A stretch of DNA of 64,000 bases from Parabacteroides chinchillae (lineage in GTDB: Bacteria; Bacteroidota; Bacteroidia; Bacteroidales; Tannerellaceae): the NCBI RefSeq assembly GCF_900108035.1, contig NZ_FNVS01000002.1:219857-283856 (forward strand), in the 5' to 3' direction. Below are positions 1 through 10,879 of the stretch, in pieces. Made by a program: the position numbers and the translations under genes. Under the pieces are notes generated by a model. The model worked only from the letters and a program-made list of their open reading frames with translations, had not been told where the DNA came from and did no database searches. Every line of letters begins with the position of its first letter. Position 1 is the first letter of the stretch.

Positions 1-2100
<2,100 letters not shown>

Positions 2101-2139
2101 TTAGTATAGGTTATTAAATAGAAAGACAAATATTGTTTT

Positions 2140-3027
2140 TTATTCGTCTTTAATAGCTTTTGTTTGAAGAATTTTGGAGTTAGGTGGAACGCTATAGGTT
2201 AACCAAATATTACCTCCGATAATTGACCCCTGGCCTATTCTAATCCTTCCTAAAACAGAAGTATTCGAATATATTGTTACATGATCTTCTATAATCGGAT
2301 GGCGGGGTACATCCATAGGCAAACCTTCGTCATCCAACGTGAAACTTTTTGCTCCCAATGTTACACCTTGATATAACCGGACATGGTTGCCAATAATAGC
2401 AGTTTGACCTACCACCACACCTGTACCATGGTCTATACTGAAATATTCACCTATCTGTGCGCCCGGATGAATATCAATCCCCGTATCGGAATGCGCCATT
2501 TCCGTAATGATTCGGGGTAAGACTGGTACTCCTAACCTTAGTAATTCATGCGCAACCCGCTGATAAAGTATTGCATGTACGGCGGGATAACAAAAAATGA
2601 TCTCACTAATGCTCTTTGCAGCCGGATCCCCATCCAGAATAGCTTTAACATCAGTAGATAGAAGATACTTTATGTGAGGGATTTTATCAATAAAAGCTAC
2701 CGCAATTTGTGATGCACGATCCTTAGAATCACAGCAGCGTTCAACTTCAAAACAGAGTCCGTTATATATCTGCTCCTGTAATAAATCATACACTTTTTCA
2801 AGATTCACCCCCATATAGTACTGGATAGAATCAACTTGTGCTTCCTGCTCGGTACCAAAAAAGCCGGGGAAAATAATAGTCCGTAACAAAGTCATTATTT
2901 CCCTGACGGAAGCTATGGAAGGTGAAGGTTTCTGATGTAACGGAATATATTTATATTCCGGTAAATCAAAAGCCGACAGATATTTTACATTGCTTTGTAT
3001 GTGCTCTAAAGCCTCTATTCTTTTCAT
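2140..3027 (-). CDS. cysE: Serine O-acetyltransferase
   Basis: Makes O-acetyl-L-serine from serine and acetyl-CoA, the first committed step of cysteine synthesis in the cytosol. The 295-residue protein has an alpha-helical N-terminal half and a C-terminal left-handed beta-helix of hexapeptide repeats. The helix contains the active-site stretch DIHPGAQIGEYFSIDHGTG and later HPIIEDHVTIYSNTSVLG. It lies 3 bases after the stop of the FN3/Kelch lipoprotein and so is probably co-transcribed as the last gene of the kinase-FHA operon, although nothing links its function to that operon. The length fits the longer EpsC/SAT type seen in Bacteroidetes. Confidence 0.93.
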   Translation of the reverse strand: MKRIEALEHIQSNVKYLSAFDLPEYKYIPLHQKPSPSIASVREIMTLLRTIIFPGFFGTEQEAQVDSIQYYMGVNLEKVYDLLQEQIYNGLCFEVERCCDSKDRASQIAVAFIDKIPHIKYLLSTDVKAILDGDPAAKSISEIIFCYPAVHAILYQRVAHELLRLGVPVLPRIITEMAHSDTGIDIHPGAQIGEYFSIDHGTGVVVGQTAIIGNHVRLYQGVTLGAKSFTLDDEGLPMDVPRHPIIEDHVTIYSNTSVLGRIRIGQGSIIGGNIWLTYSVPPNSKILQTKAIKDE

Positions 3028-3030
3028 ATA

Positions 3031-5178
3031 TTAATTATCCCATGAGGGGTCATAACTTATGATTGACGAACCGGAAGTACCTTGTCCCAAATAAATAAGA
3101 CCATCTAATGAATACATGCAATAAATATCTCTATTACCTGACGGCAATTGAGATTTCAGGGTCCAGCTATTAGTGGTTATATCATATTTCCAAATATAGC
3201 CAACGTCATCTACTACGTAAATATTATTATCAAAAGCTACACCACAACGAACGTTTGCATTTATTGAATTTAACTCCTTCCATGTATTAGCCCCATCCGT
3301 TGATACATATAATTTCCTACTGTATGACGGGGTAACCCAATCTTTATTTCCCAGGCCAGCATATATTTTATCTCCTATAACAACAGCTATTCCACGACAT
3401 TGTTTTTCGGGGAAAGTGCTCTTCTTTACCCATTTTTCTGCATTAGCTGGCTTAATAGACCATACTTCGTCTGTTATAGAACCGGAACGTATTCCACCAA
3501 CAATAAAGACACTGTCTTTATACGCAAAGCCTGCAGACAGATATCTGGCATCGGGAGCATTCGTTTCATCATATGTTATTTGCTCCCAATAATTTGTAAA
3601 TAAGGAGTACAGATATAAATCTTTTGTACTTACATTATCAGAACCTACACCACCAAAAGCAATCACTGCAGAACCTATATTAATAGCAGTTTGCCATTTT
3701 CTCTTAACAGGGAATGAATTTCGTTGTAACCATTCATTTTTATATGCCCGGTACTCCCAGAATTCATTTGTTGCTTCAGCTCCAATGTCACCACCCAGAA
3801 TTAATCCGCTAGAGCCCATTGCTGTAACGGCCACAGCTCCTCCTATTTGGTTATTACCTTCAAAAACTTTTCTGGCAGAAAATATATCAGGAGTTGTATA
3901 TGATGTTTCTTCTCCATACGTTATTACTCCATCTTTATTAATAGCATATGCTCTGATATAATATGTAGATCCTCCTTTCAAACCAGAAATTTCACCCTCA
4001 TAAGAATTTTTACCTGAAGAAAGCTCCACCTTTGTATTTCCTACTTTATCATCTTTTGTCAATGAATAAGATATACCCGATTCTATAACATTCATTGCTC
4101 CTTCATCCAACACTGCTGCGGAGACTTTTAATGTTCCCCCAATATCCGTACGTGCTATTTCGACCGCTGATAAACGTGGCAAATCACTTTTTGTCCAGAA
4201 AGATATTTCATTACTGTAAGCTGTACCATAAGCATTTTTTGCATATGCCCGCATGTAATACATCTTATCTGATTTAAGTTTTGTTGCTTTACCAGTAAAT
4301 TTACCTTTTCCGGCACCATTTATAGTGGTATCCCCATTCTCCAACATTGTTCCCGACACAAATCCCCAGCATAGCCCACGAACTGTTACAGCCGAATCTC
4401 CTTCATTGGAAACTTCCGCTTCAAAACTACCATCAGTAAATCCTATTGCAACCTCTTTGAGAGAAGTTACAACAGGCAACCCGTTAGTTGTCTTAAATGT
4501 CTGCGGCTCTCCTGCAAATATGCCGAATTCATTCTCTACATAAGCTTTAACAATATATATAGTAGATGTATCTAATTTAGTTATTTTACATACAAAAGAA
4601 TCTGCATTCATTATTATCGGTATTACAGAGTCTTTAGTCGTTGGTGTAGTTAAATAAACCCCTCTATCTTTTATAATTCCTTCTCCATGATTTACGATCT
4701 TACCTCCACAAATAACGCTTTCTGCTTTTATACTATCACTTACTACAACTGTAGCAACAACACCTAAACCTTTTGTCGTATTAACAGTAATTTCTTTACC
4801 ATAATTCGTCCCTTTTGCATTAATTGCATATGGACGTATATAATATAAAGTATTAGGTTTCAATTTATGGGCTATACCTCTAAACTTTCCCAATCCTTTA
4901 CCACATACAGTAGTATCATTCTTCTCTATTGTAGGTTCCGATTCCAATCCCCAGCATACACCATATTTTTCGACAGGTAAACCGTTTCCACTAACAACCT
5001 CTGCATAAAAAGAAACAGTAGTTGCCAGCTTTTCAATAGTATGCTGATCATCAATGAGTGTATTAACTGTCGGAATCTTTGCATTCTTGACACCCGTTTC
5101 CATATCCGGATCTTCAATACAGCCTGACAATATATTAGTAATCAAAAAAAATGATATAATAGAATATAGATATTTCAT
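3031..5178 (-). CDS. FN3-like / Kelch-repeat lipoprotein
   Basis: Predicted surface or periplasmic lipoprotein of unknown role. I chose the ATG at 5178, not the in-frame ATG at 5214, because it puts a lipoprotein signal right at the start (MKYLYSIISFFLITNILSGC, lipobox LSGC). About 420 residues follow with four beta-sandwich repeats of FN3 type, each ending in a stretch like YYIRPYAINAKGTNYGKE or YYMRAYAKNAYGTAYSNE. The C-terminal ~270 residues carry Kelch-like motifs (for example VIAFGGVGS, VFIVGGIRSG, KIYAGLGNK), which suggest a beta-propeller. It lies downstream of the Ser/Thr kinase and a secreted protein in the same operon, so it may be an extracytoplasmic sensor, ligand binder or output of that system. 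That role is an inference. Confidence 0.8.
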   Translation of the reverse strand: MKYLYSIISFFLITNILSGCIEDPDMETGVKNAKIPTVNTLIDDQHTIEKLATTVSFYAEVVSGNGLPVEKYGVCWGLESEPTIEKNDTTVCGKGLGKFRGIAHKLKPNTLYYIRPYAINAKGTNYGKEITVNTTKGLGVVATVVVSDSIKAESVICGGKIVNHGEGIIKDRGVYLTTPTTKDSVIPIIMNADSFVCKITKLDTSTIYIVKAYVENEFGIFAGEPQTFKTTNGLPVVTSLKEVAIGFTDGSFEAEVSNEGDSAVTVRGLCWGFVSGTMLENGDTTINGAGKGKFTGKATKLKSDKMYYMRAYAKNAYGTAYSNEISFWTKSDLPRLSAVEIARTDIGGTLKVSAAVLDEGAMNVIESGISYSLTKDDKVGNTKVELSSGKNSYEGEISGLKGGSTYYIRAYAINKDGVITYGEETSYTTPDIFSARKVFEGNNQIGGAVAVTAMGSSGLILGGDIGAEATNEFWEYRAYKNEWLQRNSFPVKRKWQTAINIGSAVIAFGGVGSDNVSTKDLYLYSLFTNYWEQITYDETNAPDARYLSAGFAYKDSVFIVGGIRSGSITDEVWSIKPANAEKWVKKSTFPEKQCRGIAVVIGDKIYAGLGNKDWVTPSYSRKLYVSTDGANTWKELNSINANVRCGVAFDNNIYVVDDVGYIWKYDITTNSWTLKSQLPSGNRDIYCMYSLDGLIYLGQGTSGSSIISYDPSWDN

Positions 5179-5188
5179 CGTATTTATT

Positions 5189-6130
5189 TTAGAAAAAGAA
5201 TCCCAAACCTGCATTCAAGTCTATATATTTAAAGTTAATCGTGTTACAACCCGCACTGATAAAAACATGATTAAATTTGATCATAAAATCTAAATCTGCT
5301 GCTATCCCTTTATAGGAAGCATCTATATTTTTAGCCCAAGCTTTTTGTTCATCGGCACCGGTAAACTCATTCTTAACCTGATACTCATAAAGAACACTCC
5401 TATCACCATATCCCAAACCGACAGTAGTATATAACCAAGGCGTACACTTAACAACCATACCCGCCGTGCCTGCATAATTATTGACTTTTTTCTTGTTTGT
5501 AAAACTATAATAATCAATAATTGAACCAATTAATCCATTATTGTTGCATTCCGATGCATGATCTTTAAAAGACATATTTGTTTTAAACCGGACATACCAT
5601 CCTAAACGACGGGCAACTCCGCCAACTGTCAGTCCGTATGGAGACTCTATAGAATAAGAATATCCAAAGAAAAATTTCATACGTTCACGAGAGATATTCT
5701 TTTTTTTCAGAGCTTGTTCATTAGTAGCTGAAATAACCGGTATACGCATTGTTTCTAAACGTTCATGCCAATAAGTTGCCAATTCTTCACTCTTCGGAGT
5801 ACCTATTCCATTCTCATAAAAAACAATCAATTTTGATATGGCAGTCGTATCGTTCTCTGTAGCCATCACATTAAGACAATTCAAACATTTGTTCATAAGA
5901 CTACGCATGGAAGGACGCATTCGTTCATTCTTCAGCCAGATTTTGGTCAATTGATTAATACTGTATGAGTCACATTGCGATACACCTTCTTCATACCATA
6001 TTTTAGCATCACTATAATTCTGACGCTTCATTGCATCATCTCCTTTCCTATTATATTCTGTTTGTTGCTGCTGAGCCAACAAACCTAAGGGGAATATAAT
6101 GCATATTATTAATAGTAAAAGTCTTTTCAT
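5189..6130 (-). CDS. Secreted protein of unknown function with TPR-like N-terminus
   Basis: I do not recognise the family with certainty. The 313-residue protein begins with a signal peptide (MKRLLLLIICIIFPLGLLAQ). Residues ~20-80 include YNRKGDDAMKRQNYSDAKIWYEEG, a tetratricopeptide-like helix pair. The C-terminal ~150 residues alternate Gly, Tyr and aromatic positions (FFGYSYSIESPYGLTVGG, GLGYGDRSVLYEY) and end in GLGFFF, a terminal aromatic typical of outer-membrane beta-barrel proteins. It sits 13 bases after the kinase gene and 10 bases before the start chosen for the lipoprotein gene, so all three are probably made together. A role as an outer-membrane partner of the lipoprotein is an inference. 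Confidence 0.7.
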   Translation of the reverse strand: MKRLLLLIICIIFPLGLLAQQQQTEYNRKGDDAMKRQNYSDAKIWYEEGVSQCDSYSINQLTKIWLKNERMRPSMRSLMNKCLNCLNVMATENDTTAISKLIVFYENGIGTPKSEELATYWHERLETMRIPVISATNEQALKKKNISRERMKFFFGYSYSIESPYGLTVGGVARRLGWYVRFKTNMSFKDHASECNNNGLIGSIIDYYSFTNKKKVNNYAGTAGMVVKCTPWLYTTVGLGYGDRSVLYEYQVKNEFTGADEQKAWAKNIDASYKGIAADLDFMIKFNHVFISAGCNTINFKYIDLNAGLGFFF

Positions 6131-6143
6131 AACATCATTCTAA

Positions 6144-7970
6144 CTAATAATAAGTTAATCCTTCATTGACCAATACCCCGTCTGTATTATAAATATCATA
6201 CAAATTATCTATACGCTCAAAAGCCCGGCCATTATCGGATTTTCCTACACTCAAATATTTACAGGGAATACGCTCTATTGCATTTGAATCAATGGCACCA
6301 TATTTACCTGTTGATTTTTTACGTACTATTTTATATTTACCAAAAGTCATCATTTCCTGATACAGAGCCTTACGTTCTGCTAGTTCTTTTTCTTCTTGTT
6401 TTGTATCACAAGCAATCAGGAGTCGAACTACATCCTCTGTAAGTTTTACATCTTTAGCCTTCAAAAACTCTTTTTTAGCGCCAATATAATCAGTAGCATC
6501 CATTTTAGCCTTACCAGCCGCTATCATAGCTAAATATTTAGCATCTATTTCAGCAGCAGATGGCTGAACAACTGTCTTTGGTACATCTTCTACATTTTTT
6601 TGCACCACCAATTGTTGATTATGATCTTCTTTGACAGGCTCTGTTACAATCGGGTTAAGAGTTTCCTCTTGTTTCACAGGATTTTCTTGTATGGAAATAT
6701 CATTATGTCCTTCTTGTTTATCTTCCGTTGTTATTTCTAAAGGTAAAACATTATTTGATACGACAGGCTGTTCTTCAGATTGTTGATCTGTTGATGCAGT
6801 CAAATCTTTTACCAAAGGTTTATTCCTATATACATACCATGCAACAGCACTACCTGCTAATGCAAAAATAATAAAAAATGCAGGAATTAAAAAAATCTTC
6901 TTCTTTTTCTTTCCCTGAAGCTGATTAGATGTTAATGCCTGATCACTTACAATAGTCGCATCTTCATCTTCTTCTGATATAGTATTTGAAGAGTAAAGAA
7001 CAGTTGTTTCATCTCCGTTTTGTGACATTACCGGCTGAGACGAATATAATTGAGTTTTTGTCTTTTCTATTACAGGTAAGTCTAAAGATTCAAGCATCTC
7101 AGAGATAGACTGAAAACGATCGGTCGGTACAATCTGCATAGCCTTTATTATAGCAGATTCTGTTTTAGGTGTTATAGCCGGATTTATTTCTGAAGGATTC
7201 TGTAAAGGACGAGTAGCACGAAGTATGGATTCCGTAGGTATTTTTCCCGTAAGCAAATTATACATCGTTGCCCCTAAAGAATAAATATCCGGACAAGGAG
7301 AAAATAATTGAGTCCCTTCATTATCGTATTGTTCAATTGAGGCAAAACCTTTGGATAAAGTCAGCATGGTCGTACTCGTTTCTTGCTCTTCTATATCATA
7401 ACGTTTACTCACTCCAAAATCAATAAGCCGTGCATTATCATCTTTGTCAATAAGTATATTACTCGGTTTAATATCCAGATGCAATATATTTTTCTCATGA
7501 ACAAATTGCAGAGCTTCCCCAATTTGACGAACATACTTAAGAACAATCGGTTCAGGCAATACTCCCTCTTTATCCATCATATATTTCAGAGAATTACCCG
7601 AAATATATTCCATTACAATATAAGCCGTATTGTTTTCTTCAAAAACTTCAAGCACATTTACAATATACGGATGATGTACATCCGATAATATTTTTGCTTC
7701 TTTAATAAGTTTCTCTTTGAATTTGTTAAAAAGAGTTTTTCCTGTTTCCGAGTGAACTTTTACTGCTTGGGAATCATTATCCCTGTAACAGTAATCTTTG
7801 AAGAAATATTCTTTCACACATATAGGCACTTCAGTTTTAATTGCTCCTAGTGCCCCTTTTAGTTCTGTAAACCATACACCTTTGTAAGTTATACCAAAAC
7901 CTCCCTGACCCACAACATGAGAAAGTTTATATTTTCCGTTTTGAAGAAGATATCCGTTAGGCAGATTCAT
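6144..7970 (-). CDS. Transmembrane Ser/Thr protein kinase (PknB-like)
   Basis: Hanks-type kinase that should phosphorylate Ser or Thr on target proteins. Residues ~14-295 form the kinase domain: glycine loop GQGGFG (21-26), VMEYISGNSL hinge, catalytic loop HLDIKPSNILID, DFGVSKR, an activation loop rich in Thr (EETSTTMLTLSKGFAS region), and the SPCPDIYSLGATMYNLLTGK segment. A Thr/Glu-rich linker with TQ/TV clusters (possible autophosphorylation or FHA-docking sites) leads to a single membrane helix near residue 360 (IFLIPAFFIIFALAGSAVAW) and a presumed periplasmic part of ~240 residues, part helical and ending in a WG-repeat-like KYGAIDSN segment. The catalytic loop has HLD where HRD is usual. 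The paired PP2C and two FHA genes upstream complete a phospho-signalling set. Confidence 0.92.
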   Translation of the reverse strand: MNLPNGYLLQNGKYKLSHVVGQGGFGITYKGVWFTELKGALGAIKTEVPICVKEYFFKDYCYRDNDSQAVKVHSETGKTLFNKFKEKLIKEAKILSDVHHPYIVNVLEVFEENNTAYIVMEYISGNSLKYMMDKEGVLPEPIVLKYVRQIGEALQFVHEKNILHLDIKPSNILIDKDDNARLIDFGVSKRYDIEEQETSTTMLTLSKGFASIEQYDNEGTQLFSPCPDIYSLGATMYNLLTGKIPTESILRATRPLQNPSEINPAITPKTESAIIKAMQIVPTDRFQSISEMLESLDLPVIEKTKTQLYSSQPVMSQNGDETTVLYSSNTISEEDEDATIVSDQALTSNQLQGKKKKKIFLIPAFFIIFALAGSAVAWYVYRNKPLVKDLTASTDQQSEEQPVVSNNVLPLEITTEDKQEGHNDISIQENPVKQEETLNPIVTEPVKEDHNQQLVVQKNVEDVPKTVVQPSAAEIDAKYLAMIAAGKAKMDATDYIGAKKEFLKAKDVKLTEDVVRLLIACDTKQEEKELAERKALYQEMMTFGKYKIVRKKSTGKYGAIDSNAIERIPCKYLSVGKSDNGRAFERIDNLYDIYNTDGVLVNEGLTYY

Positions 7971-8013
7971 AACTACAAATGCAATTCTTTTTAATCTGCC
8001 AAAAGTACGTTAT

Positions 8014-8817
8014 TTATATAAAAGAATAAAGGAAACTAAGAATATTTTGCTTTACACTTTGAGATTCTTGCACATTATTAACGGGTATAATATAAAAAGA
8101 AAAGTTATCCCGGGTACGTCCATAGCAAGTGTCCATAATAGCATCTTTGATTTCTTCGGGATCATGGTATTTTGCAAAAACTGCAGCTAATAATTCATCT
8201 GTATAATGTTCCAGCACACCATCCGTACACATAAAAAAGTAATCTCCTGCTTGTACATCATCCAATACAATAACATCTGCTTCAGTTGGATGATCAGCCC
8301 CCTGTATAGCACGTAAAATAACATTTCTTTGAGGATGAGTTTTTACTTCATCTTTTGAAATTTTACCTAATTTAAAAAGAGAATTCACTAAAGAATGATC
8401 TTCTGTTTGATATACTATTACCCCTTCTCTGAACTGATAAATACGACTATCGCCCACATGCGCAATGACAACGCCTTTTGTTCCTGTATAAAGCATAGTA
8501 AGAGTAGTTGCCATACCTTTTGCTGCAGGATGCAACGCTATATAATCGTCAAAACGTGCTTCTGTATATTGCAGGGCTTTTTTAACAAGATCTTCGGTAG
8601 TATCTCCATCTTGAAATGCGGAAAGATAGGTTTGGAAAGACTCACATGCCAGATAACTGGCAATTTCCCCTTTCTCGGCACCTCCGACTCCATCACATAC
8701 TAAAAATAATTTTTGACCGGAAGTTATTGTTTCTGGCAATGGATAAATAGAATCTTCATTATTAAGCCTTCCACCCTTTTCACTAACAGCATATGGTTTA
8801 CCGATCGTTATATTCAT
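8014..8817 (-). CDS. PP2C-family Ser/Thr phosphatase
   Basis: Metal-dependent phosphatase expected to reverse the action of the kinase encoded 43 bases downstream. The 267-residue protein has the PP2C acidic motifs in order: NNEDS near the start, LVCDGVGG (metal-binding Asp-Gly), GMATTLTML, VVIAHVGDSRIYQFR, FFMCTDGVLEHY and RDNFSFY near the end. There is no signal peptide or membrane segment, so it acts in the cytosol, as does the kinase domain. It is preceded by the zinc-ribbon FHA gene with a 14-base gap. A kinase/PP2C/FHA set resembles the PpkA-PppA-Fha regulators of type VI secretion, but no secretion genes are present here. Confidence 0.93.
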   Translation of the reverse strand: MNITIGKPYAVSEKGGRLNNEDSIYPLPETITSGQKLFLVCDGVGGAEKGEIASYLACESFQTYLSAFQDGDTTEDLVKKALQYTEARFDDYIALHPAAKGMATTLTMLYTGTKGVVIAHVGDSRIYQFREGVIVYQTEDHSLVNSLFKLGKISKDEVKTHPQRNVILRAIQGADHPTEADVIVLDDVQAGDYFFMCTDGVLEHYTDELLAAVFAKYHDPEEIKDAIMDTCYGRTRDNFSFYIIPVNNVQESQSVKQNILSFLYSFI

Positions 8818-8831
8818 AGCAATAATGAGTT

Positions 8832-9350
8832 TTATTCATTAAACCGGAGAACTGTACGGCCTATAATAATCTCGTCATTATTATTAAGTACGACAACTTC
8901 TCCATCTCCTAGGTAATTGCTATTATATAACGTATGGTTTTTACTATTATTGTCTGAAAGATAATGTTTATAACCACCTTTCGAATCTTTTTTCACTTCT
9001 ATCCTAATATGTTCCCGGCTCATTGAGCGATCGGTAGTTATTATGCCAATCGTAGCATTTGATGCATTCGATTTTCTCCCGACAATCGTTGTACCTTCAT
9101 AAAGAAGAAATTCTTGTTCCGGCGTATCCGTATCGGCTACTATGGTAAGTTTACCTGTGCTATTCTTTATTGGTTGCACAAGTATCGTTTCAGAATCATT
9201 TAAATTATTCTGAACATTTTCCTTTGAAAGAAAAGAAATAGGAATGGGTTTCTTACATTTGGGACATTTAAAAGAAGTTATTCCGAGGGGAATTTTCCCC
9301 TCGTCTACTTTTAATCCTACCTGACAGTGTGGACACTTGACTGAAATCAT
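8832..9350 (-). CDS. Zinc-ribbon FHA-domain protein
   Basis: Cytosolic phosphothreonine-binding adaptor. Residues 1-40 form a zinc ribbon with two CxxC pairs (VKCPHCQVGL and FKCPKCKKPI), like the MJ0042/putative DNA-binding ribbons. Residues ~70-165 are a forkhead-associated domain: TTIVGRKSN, TTDRSMSREHIRIEV and SDNNSKNHTLYN, ending EIIIGRTVLRF. The start ATG overlaps the stop of the upstream acidic-protein gene as ATGA (9347-9350), which implies translational coupling. In this operon it probably binds phosphorylated kinase or a substrate. The role of the zinc ribbon (nucleic acid or protein contact) is unknown. Confidence 0.87.
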   Translation of the reverse strand: MISVKCPHCQVGLKVDEGKIPLGITSFKCPKCKKPIPISFLSKENVQNNLNDSETILVQPIKNSTGKLTIVADTDTPEQEFLLYEGTTIVGRKSNASNATIGIITTDRSMSREHIRIEVKKDSKGGYKHYLSDNNSKNHTLYNSNYLGDGEVVVLNNNDEIIIGRTVLRFNE

Positions 9351-9589
9351 ATCATAAATGAAATATCTGTGCTATCAATATCCGTTGTATTAATATCCAA
9401 CATGTCAGCATCAGATAGCATTATAGTATCATCCGATAAAGTAATAAAATCAGAACTATCTATACTATCATCAATTACTACTGCATCCAGCATTCCACCA
9501 TTGTCTCCGTCTACATCCACTACAATAGCATCTGCCAATAAGGCATCATTATTATCCAAAGTAACGAATGTATATTCTTCTTCCTGCAT
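9347..9589 (-). CDS. Small, highly acidic protein
   Basis: Eighty residues when started at the ATG at 9589; the open frame extends back to 9718, but that extension is hydrophobic and basic and unlike the rest. The product is dominated by Asp, Ser, Thr, Ile and Val, with repeated D-x-D and SDD patterns (LADAIVVDVDGDNGG, DSIDSSDFITLSDDTIMLSD) and has no Arg or Lys after the first residues. I recognise no family. Evidence that it is real: it fills the gap between two operon genes and its TGA overlaps the next ATG (ATGA). The Ser/Thr-rich acidic make-up suggests a phospho-acceptor or FHA ligand for the neighbouring kinase system; this is an inference. Confidence 0.6.
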   Translation of the reverse strand: MQEEEYTFVTLDNNDALLADAIVVDVDGDNGGMLDAVVIDDSIDSSDFITLSDDTIMLSDADMLDINTTDIDSTDISFMI

Positions 9590-9722
9590 AATCTTATCCC
9601 TTTTTAATGTTTTTACCGGAAACAAAAGTAGGAAAAGTAACGGATTAATAAATATCCAATTCTTTCTTATAATCAAAGGATTGGATTTACTGTACAAAAA
9701 GCTGGATTTAGAATACAAACGG

Positions 9723-10376
9723 TTAATTGCTCACCCACTTAGCCTTGCAAGTTGAAACTGGACATTGTTTCCTGTTTTTTAAAGATTCCCATGGTATTTC
9801 ACCTAAAAATGTTCCGCATTTAGGGCAGACATAATCTATTTTAAATTGATTGGCGATATCTTGCAATTGCTGAGGTATCTTAGATGATTGTTTTGCACCT
9901 AAATATATTCCTATCGTAGGAGCACAAACAGTCACAAACAAACTTATCATTAATAATTCTGGATTTCCTTTACCTAAAAAACCAATTATTACTCCCACAA
10001 CCCCGGTTAGAGCAAATGGCAATGATTGAAAAAGTCTTGTTTTAAATTGATTGGATGATTGAATCTTAACTTTTGCTTGAATATAATCATCATATATTTT
10101 CTTTAATTTGGCGAACTCTTCACTATAATCATTATTAAATTTCAGAATATCGGAAAGAACCACAATATAGCTATCTCCCAGCCTTATCTTATCAGTAGGT
10201 GTAATTCGTTTTTTTAGAATCTGGCAATCATTAACAAAAGTTCCATTTGTCGAATTAGCATCCTCTAACAGCCAACAACCCTCTTCTTCACGTATCAAGC
10301 GCGCATGGTGCCTGCTTACATGAGGATCATTAACAACAAAATCATTATCATCCGATTTTCCTATCTTAATTACCAT
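9723..10376 (-). CDS. Membrane-anchored FHA-domain protein
   Basis: The 217-residue protein starts with an FHA domain (residues ~1-90) showing IGKSDDNDFVVNDPHVSRHHA and EDANSTNGTFVND, the conserved phosphothreonine-binding signature. A short coiled region follows, then two hydrophobic helices near residues 115-133 (LPFALTGVVGVIIGFLG) and 140-160 (LLMISLFVTVCAPTIGIYLGA). The C-terminus is a zinc-ribbon-like knuckle (YVCPKCGTF ... CPVSTCK). It therefore probably displays FHA and ribbon domains to the cytosol from the inner membrane, where it could meet the membrane kinase. It lies 3 bases after the LytTR gene. Confidence 0.86.
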   Translation of the reverse strand: MVIKIGKSDDNDFVVNDPHVSRHHARLIREEEGCWLLEDANSTNGTFVNDCQILKKRITPTDKIRLGDSYIVVLSDILKFNNDYSEEFAKLKKIYDDYIQAKVKIQSSNQFKTRLFQSLPFALTGVVGVIIGFLGKGNPELLMISLFVTVCAPTIGIYLGAKQSSKIPQQLQDIANQFKIDYVCPKCGTFLGEIPWESLKNRKQCPVSTCKAKWVSN

Positions 10377-10379
10377 TCC

Positions 10380-10763
10380 TTATTCTTTAACCTCTTCAGA
10401 CCTGCCCATCTCCTTTTCCAGTGAATCTTTCAAAACTTTCAAAGGATCTTTGGATATAACTAACTCCCGAGGCTTACCTTCTTCCGTAAGTAATAATAAT
10501 TTCTGTTTAGGTAAGTTGATTTGCAATATATGATTTTTATTAATAATATGACTTTTGCCAACGCGCATCAATATTTCATTGCACCCGGCAACCTGTTTCC
10601 CTAATATTTCTTCTATCTTACCTATATTTATTGCAAAAGTAAATTGTATTCCATTCGATAATAATAATTTCGTATAATTCCTGTCGGCTTCAAAATACAG
10701 TATTTGTCCTATTTTTATACGTAACAGTTCATCTCTTGTCTTAATAATTAAATACCGCTCCAT
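10380..10763 (-). CDS. LytTR-type DNA-binding regulator without receiver domain
   Basis: A 127-residue protein made almost entirely of a LytTR DNA-binding domain: residues ~4-110 show LLRIKIGQILYFEADRNYT, a central YTKLLLSNG strand pair and FLRVHRS-type MRVGKSHIINKNHILQI. No receiver or membrane domain is present, so its input is not a classical phosphorelay. It is the first gene of the kinase-FHA operon, and a TAnnTTTG-type element lies 36 bases upstream. It may autoregulate the operon or act as its transcriptional output, possibly controlled by Ser/Thr phosphorylation (inference). Confidence 0.85.
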   Translation of the reverse strand: MERYLIIKTRDELLRIKIGQILYFEADRNYTKLLLSNGIQFTFAINIGKIEEILGKQVAGCNEILMRVGKSHIINKNHILQINLPKQKLLLLTEEGKPRELVISKDPLKVLKDSLEKEMGRSEEVKE

Positions 10764-10798
10764 AACGTAGATATTGTTTTTCTTTTTTCATCAAGAAA

Positions 10799-10806
10799 CA
10801 AATATA
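10799..10806 (-). promoter_or_regulatory. -7 element of the kinase-FHA operon
   Basis: TATATTTG on the minus strand matches the Bacteroidetes -7 consensus TAnnTTTG and lies 36 bases before the LytTR start. Only the -7 box is clear; no convincing -33 element is seen. Confidence 0.45.
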
Positions 10807-10879
10807 CGTCATTTTCTTCTTTCGCATGCACATTTTGAAATAAATAAATATTATTCAAATTACTTTGAAAACAAATTCA

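Noticed and set aside
9590..9718. N-terminal extension of the acidic protein
   Set aside because: Hydrophobic and basic residues with no match to the rest; the internal ATG at 9589 fits the operon spacing better.
6144..10376. Type VI secretion regulatory genes
   Set aside because: Kinase, phosphatase and FHA genes fit, but no Tss structural gene lies within the window, so T6SS control is not supported.
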